NCBI GenBank assembly: GCA_944389075.1
Contig: CALXLA010000028.1
Coordinates: 38,159 to 102,158, forward strand
Direction of reading: 5' to 3'
Length of the DNA: 64,000 nt
From: an uncultured Spirochaetaceae bacterium
GTDB lineage: Bacteria; Spirochaetota; Spirochaetia; Sphaerochaetales; Sphaerochaetaceae
The position numbers and the translations under genes were made by a program. Each line of letters begins with the position of its first letter. Position 1 is the first letter of the stretch. The notes below the pieces were generated by a model. That model ran no database searches and was not told the DNA's origin. It saw only the letters and a list, made by a program, of their open reading frames with translations. This document shows positions 52,512 to 61,123 of the stretch, piece by piece.

Positions 52512-53717
52512 TCACCTGAGGCCCATCACGTCGCGGCGATATGCCTTAAGACCTTCTTCCAGGCATTTTGCAGCCATCACCAGCTCTTCTTCATTCAATA
52601 CATAGGAAAATCTTGCCTGCGTACGTCCGATTCCCGGAGTCACATAGAAATCCTCAGCTGAGGCAAACATCACAGTACAGCCTTCATATGAGAAATCCCT
52701 GAGCATGTAGAGCGCGAACTTCTCGGCATCATCCACAGGAAGATCCGCGACGAAATAGAAAGCTCCTTTCGGCAGATTGCATCTGACTCCGGGTATGCGC
52801 TGCATCAGCTTGATAAGCACATTGCGCCTTCTCTCATATTCTGCCCTGACATTCTCGACATACTCATCATCGACAGTGAGGGCAGCTGCAGCCGCATACT
52901 GCTCGACAAGAGGTGGACACAGTCTTGCCTGGCCAAGCTTGAGAGCTGACTCAATCACTTCTCTGTTGCGTGTGACTATCGCTCCGATTCTCGAACCGCA
53001 CATACTGAAGCGCTTGGAGAATGAATCTATGCAGATAACCCTGTCCTGATACTCAGGGAATGACAGGACGGAAGTGAAAGTCTTTCCGTCATAGCAGAAC
53101 TCCCTGTAAACCTCATCCACCACAAGGAAGATATCATAGCGGCGGCAGAGCTCAAGCAGGCTCCTGAGTTCCTCAGGCGAATATACATGGCCTGTAGGAT
53201 TGTTCGGGGAACAAAGGAGGATGCCCATCGTCTTCTTGTTGATCTTCTTCTCGAACTCCTTGATAGAAGGCAGGACAAAGTTGTCATCCGAGGAAGAAGT
53301 GACAGGACGGAGCGTCACCATCGCGATGTTCGCGAATGTCGCCACATTCGTATAATACGGCTCAGGAATGATGAACTCATCATATGGATCGCAGAGCGTC
53401 ATGAACACGAACTGAAGCGCTTCTGAACCACCTGTCGTGATAAGCATATCATCCTCAGAGAGCGTGACCCCGATTTTCCTGTAATACTTCGTAAGCGCCC
53501 TTCTGAGGAAGCCTTCTCCTTCCGAAAGACCATATTCCAGGATATCCTTATCGAAATTGTGGATCGCATCAAGAGCGACCTTCGGTGTCCTGATGTCAGG
53601 CTGTCCTATGTTCAGATGGATAACATGGATGCCCTTCTTCTCTGCATCGCGCGCATAAGGGACAAGACGGCGTATCGGTGAGCACTGAAATGATGAAATC
53701 CTGTTAGACATCTGCAT
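52512..53717 (-). CDS. Class I/II pyridoxal-phosphate aminotransferase
   Basis: 401 residues, cytoplasmic. HLNIGQPDIRTPK at the N-terminus, TTGGSEALQ, CSPNNPTGHVYS, VDEVYREF, and PLP lysine in CIDSFSKRFSMCGSRIGAI; Arg in ARFSYVLN for the carboxylate. Aspartate/tyrosine-aminotransferase-like; substrate range cannot be stated. Lies 12 bp downstream of prs and 39 bp upstream of the acidic-protein gene; AGAGGAT precedes the ATG. Confidence 0.87.
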   Translation of the reverse strand: MQMSNRISSFQCSPIRRLVPYARDAEKKGIHVIHLNIGQPDIRTPKVALDAIHNFDKDILEYGLSEGEGFLRRALTKYYRKIGVTLSEDDMLITTGGSEALQFVFMTLCDPYDEFIIPEPYYTNVATFANIAMVTLRPVTSSSDDNFVLPSIKEFEKKINKKTMGILLCSPNNPTGHVYSPEELRSLLELCRRYDIFLVVDEVYREFCYDGKTFTSVLSFPEYQDRVICIDSFSKRFSMCGSRIGAIVTRNREVIESALKLGQARLCPPLVEQYAAAAALTVDDEYVENVRAEYERRRNVLIKLMQRIPGVRCNLPKGAFYFVADLPVDDAEKFALYMLRDFSYEGCTVMFASAEDFYVTPGIGRTQARFSYVLNEEELVMAAKCLEEGLKAYRRDVMGLR

Positions 53718-53729
53718 AGCACTATCCTC

Positions 53730-55013
53730 TCAGTCGTTCATCGCGCCATCTGTGATAAGCGGAGCATCAGGATTTGCCTGAGATGAGTCAATAAGGCGCT
53801 GGATGAATTTGCGGTTATCAAGCAGAGGGGAAATCGACCTGCCATGATGGAGGCGTGAGATGACCCTTGCGAAAAGCTCTGTGACATCCGCCTGCACGAA
53901 CCATTCCTTCTCAAGAAGCCCTTTTCCCTGATAGACAGCATTAGTACCGATGATTCTCCAGAATACGCCTTCCTTATAGGCCGCATCGAAGTTCTCGATT
54001 GCATTGCCGTTGAAGAACGGGAGCGATACCATGCAGATTATTCTCTTGGCGCCCCTGTTCATCAGCTCTCTCATAGCGATGATCATCGTACCGCCGGTTG
54101 CGATCATGTCATCAGCCATCAGGACAGTCTTGCCAGCTACGTCGCCAAGGAGGTTGATGCTCTTGATGTTCGAGTTCTTGGCATCCTTGGAAACGACTGA
54201 ATAGTCCCTCTCCTTATAGAGCATGGCGAGAGGACGATGCAGCCCCTGCGCATAGAACTTGTTTCTGGAGACGGCACCCGTATCAGGAGATACGACCACG
54301 AGATCCGGATCCGAGAAATCAATGAGCTTGCGGAGCGCGATCAATGTCTGGTAGGAACCATGCAGATTCTCAAGATGGCATGTCGTGAATGCATTCTCAA
54401 TCTCGCGCGAATGGATATCAAGGGTGATTATCCTCGCAACGCCGAGTTCCTCGCAGAAACGTGCGAAAAGCGATGCTGTGAGCGCTTCCCTTCCAGCCTT
54501 CTTATGCTGTCTTGCATACGGATATGTAGGAAGAACCAGCGTGACAGATTCGGCACCGGCAAGCTTTACGGCATGCACTGTCGTGAAGAGGAACATCAGA
54601 TGGTCATTCACAGACATCACCTGTGGCTCATCAAGCCCTGCGACCTTTATAGGAGCCGAGTTGGACACATCGTGGATGATATATACGCTCAGACCTCTTA
54701 CAGGATCTATGAGCTCAGCCTTCTCCTCTCCATTGGCAAAGCGTGTATATTTCACATTGATTGTGAGATCCGGACAATGGAATGTCGAAGGAAGCTTACC
54801 TACCGGAATCTTCCTGCTATCAAGATCATCTACAAGCGTTACGAATTTGAGAAGTTCCTCGCTTGTCATTCCATGACGTCTTGTCAATGCATCGGAGACC
54901 TTCTCGTATCTGTCGATATACAAGCGCCTCAGGTGCTTGACTACTTTTCCGGTGAAATACTCACTGCCAGGACCAGCGATGACTCCCAGCTTATGGGGTT
55001 TGATGATGCTCAT
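53730..55013 (-). CDS. prs: Ribose-phosphate pyrophosphokinase (extended form)
   Basis: 427 residues against about 315 usual. Makes PRPP from ribose-5-phosphate and ATP for purine, pyrimidine (pyrE in this window) and histidine synthesis. Recognised marks: TRFANGEEKAEL, YIIHDVSN, LPTYPYARQHKKAGREALTA (catalytic loop), DLVVVSPDTGAVSRNKFYAQ and PRPP-binding VLMADDMIATGGTM. Extra residues form an N-terminal stretch (about 20-85, with a DDLDSRKIPVGKLPSTFHCPD part) and an extended C-terminus. The first gene of its transcript; TAGGAT lies 11 bases before the ATG and no ribosome site is seen. Confidence 0.88.
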   Translation of the reverse strand: MSIIKPHKLGVIAGPGSEYFTGKVVKHLRRLYIDRYEKVSDALTRRHGMTSEELLKFVTLVDDLDSRKIPVGKLPSTFHCPDLTINVKYTRFANGEEKAELIDPVRGLSVYIIHDVSNSAPIKVAGLDEPQVMSVNDHLMFLFTTVHAVKLAGAESVTLVLPTYPYARQHKKAGREALTASLFARFCEELGVARIITLDIHSREIENAFTTCHLENLHGSYQTLIALRKLIDFSDPDLVVVSPDTGAVSRNKFYAQGLHRPLAMLYKERDYSVVSKDAKNSNIKSINLLGDVAGKTVLMADDMIATGGTMIIAMRELMNRGAKRIICMVSLPFFNGNAIENFDAAYKEGVFWRIIGTNAVYQGKGLLEKEWFVQADVTELFARVISRLHHGRSISPLLDNRKFIQRLIDSSQANPDAPLITDGAMND

Positions 55014-55244
55014 ACTGCCACTTTATCCTATTAACAGTGATTATTCAAGGATTGCCTTTACCGGATTTCAGTGGCTTATCATTGCATTATAAGCAATTAT
55101 CACGATAAAGACCTATTCCTGCCAGTCTACACGCTGCGATGTTAGTCCATGTTATTATAGATATTATATAGATATCCTATCAGGATAGATGATGATCCCA
55201 TTTAGTATGATTCAGTATTATTTTCATCATAATAGGAACACTGA

Positions 55245-55277
55245 TCATCCATCTGAGGCAGCGCCCCAGATGAATGA
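55245..55277 (-). terminator. Stem-loop after argH
   Basis: On the minus strand TCATTCATCTG, 11-base loop, CAGATGGATGA: an 11-bp stem with one G-T pair, 12 bases after the argH stop. No T-run follows, so it may be a weak terminator or 3'-end protecting hairpin. The remaining spacer up to prs (to 55013) shows nothing else clear. Confidence 0.5.
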
Positions 55278-55288
55278 TATCAGGAATG

Positions 55289-56656
55289 CTAGCCGATGAC
55301 CTCAGAAATTCCAGGAACAAGCGATGAGTAAACAGATGAGAGTTTCTTCTGTGCATTATCAGATTTCTCAATTATCCCGGAAAGCCATGCGGCATCTTTC
55401 TCAAGACCGAGATTTCCAGCTGTTCCGATGCTTGTCCTCTTCTTGAGCGATGACACAGGATCCTCCCCTTCAACCTGATCGAGGCTGAGGCCTACAGTGC
55501 GGTAGCTGTCACGGAAGTTTCCGCCTGCAAGGACTTTCTCCATGACCCTGTCAGTCGCATAGAGCTCAGGAACACAGGCCTTTGAAAGAGCCTCTGGATG
55601 GACCTCAAGCTTCTCTGTCATCTCTGCCATGATGAGAAGAAGCTCCTCTGTGGCCTTGTATCCCTCGATAAGCGGCTCCTTTGTATCCTGGAAATCCCTG
55701 TTGTATCCAGAAGGCAATGCTTTGATTATCGACTTGACTCTCATAGAGCATGACGAGATGAGCGAACATCTCGACCTTGCAAGCTCCAGCCCATCAGGAT
55801 TCTTCTTCTGCGGCATGATCGATGAACCTGTGCAGAGCTCCCGGGGAAGCGAGAAATAGCCGAATTCAGGAAGCGTGAAAAGCATCAGATCCTGAGCTAT
55901 CTTCGAGACTGTGAGTGCAAGATACTCAGCATGATCGAGGAAGAATGCCTCGAACTTTCCCCTTGAATTGTTTGCCCAGAGCACATTGTTCTGAACACGG
56001 GAGAAACCCATCAGCGATGCGGTGTATTCCCTGTCCAGAGGAAGCGTGACGCCATATGATGCAGCAGAGCCGAGCGGAGACTGGTCAAGCACATTGTAGA
56101 GGGAGAAAAGCATATCGCACTCCTCGAGGATCTCCTCCGCGAATGAAAGTGCCCAGAGGGCTACGGAAGAAGGCATAGCGATCTGCATATGGGTACGTCC
56201 CGGCATCGGAGTCTCCCTGTTCTTGTCAGCAAGCCTTATCAGGGCGTCAGCAAAGGATGATGCCGCAGAAATGAGCTTGAGGACAGCCTCCCTCATATAT
56301 ATCCTCAGAGCTGTCTGGACCTGATCATTGCGGCTCCTTCCTGTATGGATCTTCTTGCCTGTATCTCCATACTCCCTGGTAAGAAAGCCTTCGATTGCTG
56401 TATGGCAGTCCTCATCAGCTGCTGTTATCACGAACTCATCGTTCTTCCTGAGCTCAGCAATCCTGGAAAGTCCTTCAAGAAGATCCGAAAGCTCCTTTTC
56501 CGTAAGAATCGAAATCCTCTCAAGTCCCTTTGCATGAGCTGCAGAACCGATGAGATCTGAAAGGACAAGATCCTTGTCATAGATATAATCATTACGAACC
56601 GTGAAATGCTCCATCATCGAATCGAGCGTGTAATTCTTCTGCCAGAGTTTTGCCAT
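55289..56656 (-). CDS. argH: Argininosuccinate lyase
   Basis: Splits argininosuccinate to arginine and fumarate. 455 residues. Family marks: MAKLWQKNYTLD start, IHTGRSRNDQVQTALRIY, TPMPGRTHMQIAMPSS, SPLGSAASYG, and the signature GSSIMPQKKNPDGLELARSR with the catalytic Ser. Stands alone, no argG next to it. No ribosome site: TATGAT and TAGATT lie 11 and 6 bases before the ATG. Confidence 0.93.
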   Translation of the reverse strand: MAKLWQKNYTLDSMMEHFTVRNDYIYDKDLVLSDLIGSAAHAKGLERISILTEKELSDLLEGLSRIAELRKNDEFVITAADEDCHTAIEGFLTREYGDTGKKIHTGRSRNDQVQTALRIYMREAVLKLISAASSFADALIRLADKNRETPMPGRTHMQIAMPSSVALWALSFAEEILEECDMLFSLYNVLDQSPLGSAASYGVTLPLDREYTASLMGFSRVQNNVLWANNSRGKFEAFFLDHAEYLALTVSKIAQDLMLFTLPEFGYFSLPRELCTGSSIMPQKKNPDGLELARSRCSLISSCSMRVKSIIKALPSGYNRDFQDTKEPLIEGYKATEELLLIMAEMTEKLEVHPEALSKACVPELYATDRVMEKVLAGGNFRDSYRTVGLSLDQVEGEDPVSSLKKRTSIGTAGNLGLEKDAAWLSGIIEKSDNAQKKLSSVYSSLVPGISEVIG

Positions 56657-56720
56657 GCTGAGAATCTATCATAAATTGAGGCAGACTGTCAGTTCCATCG
56701 CCTCCGCGTGTATTGATAAT

Positions 56721-57653
56721 ATGAGAATCTTCGCAATTATCATGCTGACAATCACGACAGCATCCTGCACAGCAGGAGAACGCATCACCGATATCTTCGG
56801 CTCCATCGACAGGACAGCACCTGAAATCGTGGAGTACGATCTGCTAAGCTCAGGCACATTCTATGTATTGTACAGCGAGGAAGTCGTGCTGGATGAAGTG
56901 ATCCTCGGAGAAACCGGGATACGGATAAGGGACAGCGGGACATCTTTCCGGATAGTATTCCCCTTTTCTTTGGAAACAGGGACAGAATACACTCTTTTCA
57001 TCACAGCAAAGGATGCCTGTGGGAATACGCAGCGTACGGCATTCTTCCTCACGGGACCAAACGACGATGTCCCGGAAGCCGTGATAAACGAGATATCACC
57101 GGAGGCTCCTGACAGAGTCGAGATACTGATTCTGGAAGATGGCAATACCGCAGGAATGGTAATAAAGGATGGTGCCGGAGACAACTACAGCTCAAGATTC
57201 CTTCTGCCTCCGATCGACGTAAAGGAAAACGATATCATCCTCATCTACTGGAACGGCGATGCCGGGGAGGAAGCCATCATAAGAGAGGACGGCGCTGAGA
57301 CATATGTGCTGGAAGCCGGCCTTGGAAGCGGCCTGACAGCGACAAACGCACCATTGATCCTCTACAAGGAGGAAGGCGGCGCAATCATCGACGGCATCGT
57401 GTACACCACAGGAGATGCGGAGACAGCAGGAGGATATGGAAACATGAGGACTGCAGAGGCAATGCATGTCCTCATGCAGGAAGGACAGTGGAAAGGTCTC
57501 CCTGTCCCCTCAGAGGACATAACATCAAGCAGAGTACTTGCAAGACGTCCCGGAGGCTATGATACAGACACCCGGGACGACTGGTTCACGACAGCACCGC
57601 GCTCATCGACATTCGGACTGCCGAATACATATCTGCCTTATCAGGGAGAATAA
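56721..57653 (+). CDS. Lipoprotein with Ig-like and lamin-tail-like domains
   Basis: 310 residues from the ATG at 56721. Signal peptide with lipobox ITTASC (Cys16); the rest begins TAGERITDIFGSIDRTAPE. A first beta-sandwich (about 30-110: FYVLYSEEVVLDEV, EYTLFITAKDACGN) looks like a bacterial Ig-like domain. The second (about 120-300: AVINEISPEAPDRVEILIL, ENDIILIYWNGDAG, LTATNAPLILYKEEGGAIID, DGIVYTT) has the order of the lamin-tail domain (INEI, VEI, ..L.LY...G.vvD...Y). A surface or periplasmic lipoprotein, possibly nucleic-acid or glycan binding. Its stop abuts the bipA stop. Confidence 0.72.
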   Translation: MRIFAIIMLTITTASCTAGERITDIFGSIDRTAPEIVEYDLLSSGTFYVLYSEEVVLDEVILGETGIRIRDSGTSFRIVFPFSLETGTEYTLFITAKDACGNTQRTAFFLTGPNDDVPEAVINEISPEAPDRVEILILEDGNTAGMVIKDGAGDNYSSRFLLPPIDVKENDIILIYWNGDAGEEAIIREDGAETYVLEAGLGSGLTATNAPLILYKEEGGAIIDGIVYTTGDAETAGGYGNMRTAEAMHVLMQEGQWKGLPVPSEDITSSRVLARRPGGYDTDTRDDWFTTAPRSSTFGLPNTYLPYQGE

Positions 57654-59492
57654 TCACTTCAGCAGATATGAAGGGATCTCGCCCCTTGAGTTGAGGATCT
57701 TGCGCTGCTGAGTATCAAGAACCTTCTTGCACATCCTTATCGAAAGAGGCGTGACCTCGACAAGCTCATCTTCCTTTATGAACTGTATCGCCCTTTCAAG
57801 GGTAGGCTTCACCACAGGGGTAAGCGATACAGCCTCATCCTTTCCTGCGGCCCTGAGGTTTGTGAGCTTCTTCGTCCTTGTCGGATTGAGCATCAGATCC
57901 CCATCCCTGTTTCTCTCGCCTACTACCTGACCTTCATACACAGGGTCTCCAGGTACTATAAAGAAACGTCCCCTGTCCTCAAGCTCCCAGATGCCATAGG
58001 CAACGGCATTGCCAGCCCTGTCGCACACAAGGGAACCGGTCAGCCTCTCCGGGAAATCGCCCTTATAAGGCTCATAGCCTTTGAGGTATGTGTTCATTAT
58101 CCCGAAGCCCTTCGTATCAGTGAGGAACTCATCCCTGAAACCGATAAGCCCGCGGGCAGGCACCTCGAAGCGTATCTTCACCCTGTTTCCTGCTGTGTAT
58201 GTGATATCACTCATTATGGCCTTGCGGCGTCCAAGCTTCTCCATCACCGTTCCCGAGCTTTCCTCAGGGCAGTCGACGAGAAGCACTTCAACAGGCTCCG
58301 TGCGGTTTCCATTCTCATCGGTGTGGAATATGACTTTAGGCCTTCCGACACAGAACTCGAAGCCTTCCCTTCTCATTTCCTCAGCAATGATTGCCATCTG
58401 GAACTCGCCCCTGCCTTTCACTGTGAATGTATCGTCAGGATTCTTCTCTATCCTTATCGACACATTGCGCAATGCCTCTTTCTGAAGCCTTTCCCAGATC
58501 TTCGCGCTTGTCGCGGCCTTGCCTTCCTTCCCTGCAAGCGGAGAGATGTTCTTCGTGAACAGCATGGAGACCGTAGGCTCATCAACCTCGATCCTGTCCA
58601 GGGCCTTTATCTCATCCTTCGTGCAGATCGTATCGCCGATGGACACATCATTGACTCCTGAAAGCACAATGATATCCCCAGGCTCTGCCTTTGCTACATC
58701 AGAGAACACCGGCCCCTTATAGGCCTGTATCCTCGTGACACGGAGAGGCTCGACACCATCCTTCTTCACACAGACGAGCTGATCGTTGGTCTCTGCAGAC
58801 CCATTGATCACCTTTCCTATTGCAAGACGGCCAAGGAAATCGGAATAAGAGAGATCCGATACCAGCATCTGGAAAGGCTCCGCATCATCATATCTGGGAG
58901 CCGGGATATATGAGATTATCTCATCAAGCATCTGATGGAGATTATCCTTTATATCATCAAGGCTCCTGCCGCAGCATCCTTCCCTTCCATTCGCATAGAA
59001 TACAGGTACTTCAAGCATTCTCTCGTCAGGTGAAAGCTCAAGAAGAAGGTCATACACCTCATTAAGCACTTCATCAGGCCTCGCATCCGCCCTGTCTATC
59101 TTGTTTATGACTACAATGGGAAGCAGATTCTTCGCAAGTGCCTTCTCAAGCACGAACCTCGTCTGCGGAAGCGGTCCCTCTGCCGCATCGACAAGGAGCA
59201 CGACTCCATCGACCATGCTCAGTCCCCGCTCGACTTCTCCCCCGAAGTCCGCATGTCCCGGAGTATCTATGATGTTTATCTTCACGCCTTTCCAGGTTAT
59301 GGCGCAGTTCTTTGCACTGATGGTGATGCCTCTTTCCTTCTCAATTGCACCACTATCCATTACCCTTTCGCCTTCAACGCCTTTGCCAGCAAGTCCGCTC
59401 TGGCGGAAGAGCGCGTCAACTAAAGTGGTCTTGCCATGATCGACATGTGCGATAATCGCTATATTCCTGATGCCTTTGTTCTCAACAATCAT
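57654..59492 (-). CDS. typA: Translational GTPase BipA/TypA
   Basis: 612 residues from the ATG at 59492. GTPase motifs IIAHVDHGKTTLVDALFRQSG, ERGITISAKN, DTPGHADFGGEVER, NKIDRADARPDE; then domain II, EF-G-like domains and the BipA C-terminus with RKILNSRGEIPSYLL. A ribosome-bound GTPase for assembly and stress adaptation. No ribosome site; TTATAT/TATATC lies 9-10 bases before the ATG, so the mRNA leader may be only a few bases. Confidence 0.94.
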   Translation of the reverse strand: MIVENKGIRNIAIIAHVDHGKTTLVDALFRQSGLAGKGVEGERVMDSGAIEKERGITISAKNCAITWKGVKINIIDTPGHADFGGEVERGLSMVDGVVLLVDAAEGPLPQTRFVLEKALAKNLLPIVVINKIDRADARPDEVLNEVYDLLLELSPDERMLEVPVFYANGREGCCGRSLDDIKDNLHQMLDEIISYIPAPRYDDAEPFQMLVSDLSYSDFLGRLAIGKVINGSAETNDQLVCVKKDGVEPLRVTRIQAYKGPVFSDVAKAEPGDIIVLSGVNDVSIGDTICTKDEIKALDRIEVDEPTVSMLFTKNISPLAGKEGKAATSAKIWERLQKEALRNVSIRIEKNPDDTFTVKGRGEFQMAIIAEEMRREGFEFCVGRPKVIFHTDENGNRTEPVEVLLVDCPEESSGTVMEKLGRRKAIMSDITYTAGNRVKIRFEVPARGLIGFRDEFLTDTKGFGIMNTYLKGYEPYKGDFPERLTGSLVCDRAGNAVAYGIWELEDRGRFFIVPGDPVYEGQVVGERNRDGDLMLNPTRTKKLTNLRAAGKDEAVSLTPVVKPTLERAIQFIKEDELVEVTPLSIRMCKKVLDTQQRKILNSRGEIPSYLLK

Positions 59493-59566
59493 AGCAATGA
59501 GGATATAACTTTCATAAGTTTCGGTGAATATGCTTTGCAAAATAATAGCTCCAGGATTGATTCTTC

Positions 59567-59594
59567 TTGACTTTAGGGGATTGTGATGTAGCAT
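59567..59594 (+). promoter_or_regulatory. Promoter of the isomerase-xylulokinase operon
   Basis: TTGACT (59567-59572), 16-base spacer, TAGCAT (59589-59594). The start near 59601 places the LacI-type palindrome just downstream. Confidence 0.45.
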
Positions 59595-59606
59595 ATTTTT
59601 GGTTAG

Positions 59607-59620
59607 CGTGCTCGAGCACG
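59607..59620. promoter_or_regulatory. LacI-type operator palindrome before the isomerase gene
   Basis: CGTGCTCGAGCACG, a perfect 14-bp palindrome with the central CG typical of LacI-family operators. It lies between promoter and ribosome site and matches the site before the lacI-type gene in 12 of 14 positions. Confidence 0.7.
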
Positions 59621-59630
59621 AAGGAGAATA

Positions 59631-61112
59631 ATGATGCAGAATATACCGGAAGTGAAGCTTGGCCTCATCGCTGTGAGCAGAGACTGCTTCGTCATTTCCA
59701 TCTCAGAAGGAAGAAGAAAGAATGTCGCTAAGGCATGTGCGGGAATCGGAGTCAATGTCATCGAGATCCCTACTGTAGTCGAGAATGAGAAAGATGCGCT
59801 CAAGGCACTCGAAGAAGCAAAGAGCGCAGGATGCAATGCTCTTGTTGTCTTCCTTGGCAACTTCGGCCCGGAGACACCAGAGACAATAATCGCACAGAAG
59901 TTCGCAGGTCCTGTCATGTATGCGGCAGCTGCTGAGGAAAGAGGTGACAACCTTCTCAATGGAAGAGGCGATGCATATTGCGGAATGCTCAACTGCTCGT
60001 ACAACCTCGGGCTGAGGAAGGTCCCCGCATACATACCTGAATACCCTGTAGGAGATGCGGATGATGTGGCGAAGATGATCGCTGATTTCATCCCGGTCGC
60101 AAGGACACTCATCGGACTCAGAAGCCTGAAGATAATCACATTCGGCCCAAGGCCCCAGGACTTCTTCGCATGCAATGCTCCTATCAAGGCACTGTATGAT
60201 ATCGGTGTCGAGATCGAGGAGAACAGCGAACTTGACCTTCTTGTCGCATACAGGGAGCACAAGGATGATCCGAGGATCGCAGGCATCATCGAGGAGATGA
60301 AGGAAGAGCTTGGAACAGGAGATACATATCCAGAGCTTCTCCCGAGAATGGCTCAGTTCGAGCTTACTCTCCTTGACTGGGCAGAGAACCACAAGGGAGC
60401 AAGGGATTATGTCGTATTCGCGGATAAGTGCTGGCCTGCATTCCCTAAGGAATTCGGATTCGAGCCATGCTATGTGAACAGCCGTCTTGCATCGAAAGGC
60501 ATTCCTGTTGCTTGTGAAGTCGATATCTATGGAGCGCTTTCCGAGTATATCGGAACATGCGTGACAGGAGCGCCAGTGACTCTGCTGGATATCAACAACA
60601 CAGTGCCTAAGGATATGTATGAAAGCGAGATCAAGCCTAAGTACAGCTATGAGCTCAGCGACACATTCATGGGTTTCCACTGCGGCAACACACCGTTCTG
60701 CAGGCTCTCAGCAGGTGCCATAAAGTACCAGATGATCCAGAACAGGCTGCTTGAGAATGGCAACACACCGGACTTCACGAGAGGTACCCTCGAAGGCGAT
60801 ATCGCACCGGGAGAGATCACATTCTTCAGGCTTCAGACAACAGCTGATACACGCCTCCAGGCATATGTCGCACAGGGAGAGGTCCTTCCTGTCGCTACAA
60901 GAAGCTTCGGCGGCATCGGAATCTTCGCGATCCATGATATGGGAAGATTCTATCGCCATGTCCTGATCGAGAAGCGCTATCCGCACCATGGAGCAGTCGC
61001 TTTCGGGCATGTCGGGAAGGCACTCTTCTCTATCTTCCGCTTCCTTGGCGTTGAGGATATCGCATATAACCAGCCAAAGGGCGTACTCTACAAGACAGAG
61101 TGCCCATTCTGA
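59631..61112 (+). CDS. L-fucose/L-arabinose isomerase-family protein
   Basis: 493 residues. N-terminal part KLGLIAVSRDCFVISISEGR and ALVVFLGNFGPETPETI (substrate-lid and Rossmann-like), then VACEVDIYGALSEYIG, LDINNTVPKDM, and late FGGIGIFAIHDMGRFYRHVL with His candidates. Layout fits the FucI/AraA superfamily, where a Glu (in CEVD), Asp and His bind Mn. AAGGAG lies before two ATGs (59631, 59634). Followed by xylulokinase after 11 bp, so it supplies the ketose. Which pentose or deoxyhexose is unclear. Only distantly like the isomerase at 38.6 kb. Confidence 0.8.
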   Translation: MMQNIPEVKLGLIAVSRDCFVISISEGRRKNVAKACAGIGVNVIEIPTVVENEKDALKALEEAKSAGCNALVVFLGNFGPETPETIIAQKFAGPVMYAAAAEERGDNLLNGRGDAYCGMLNCSYNLGLRKVPAYIPEYPVGDADDVAKMIADFIPVARTLIGLRSLKIITFGPRPQDFFACNAPIKALYDIGVEIEENSELDLLVAYREHKDDPRIAGIIEEMKEELGTGDTYPELLPRMAQFELTLLDWAENHKGARDYVVFADKCWPAFPKEFGFEPCYVNSRLASKGIPVACEVDIYGALSEYIGTCVTGAPVTLLDINNTVPKDMYESEIKPKYSYELSDTFMGFHCGNTPFCRLSAGAIKYQMIQNRLLENGNTPDFTRGTLEGDIAPGEITFFRLQTTADTRLQAYVAQGEVLPVATRSFGGIGIFAIHDMGRFYRHVLIEKRYPHHGAVAFGHVGKALFSIFRFLGVEDIAYNQPKGVLYKTECPF

Positions 61113-61123
61113 GGTAACAGATT

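Noticed and set aside
59703..60680. 325-codon open frame opposite the isomerase gene
   Set aside because: Antisense shadow; many Cys and Ser, no family motifs, while the plus strand encodes a clear isomerase.
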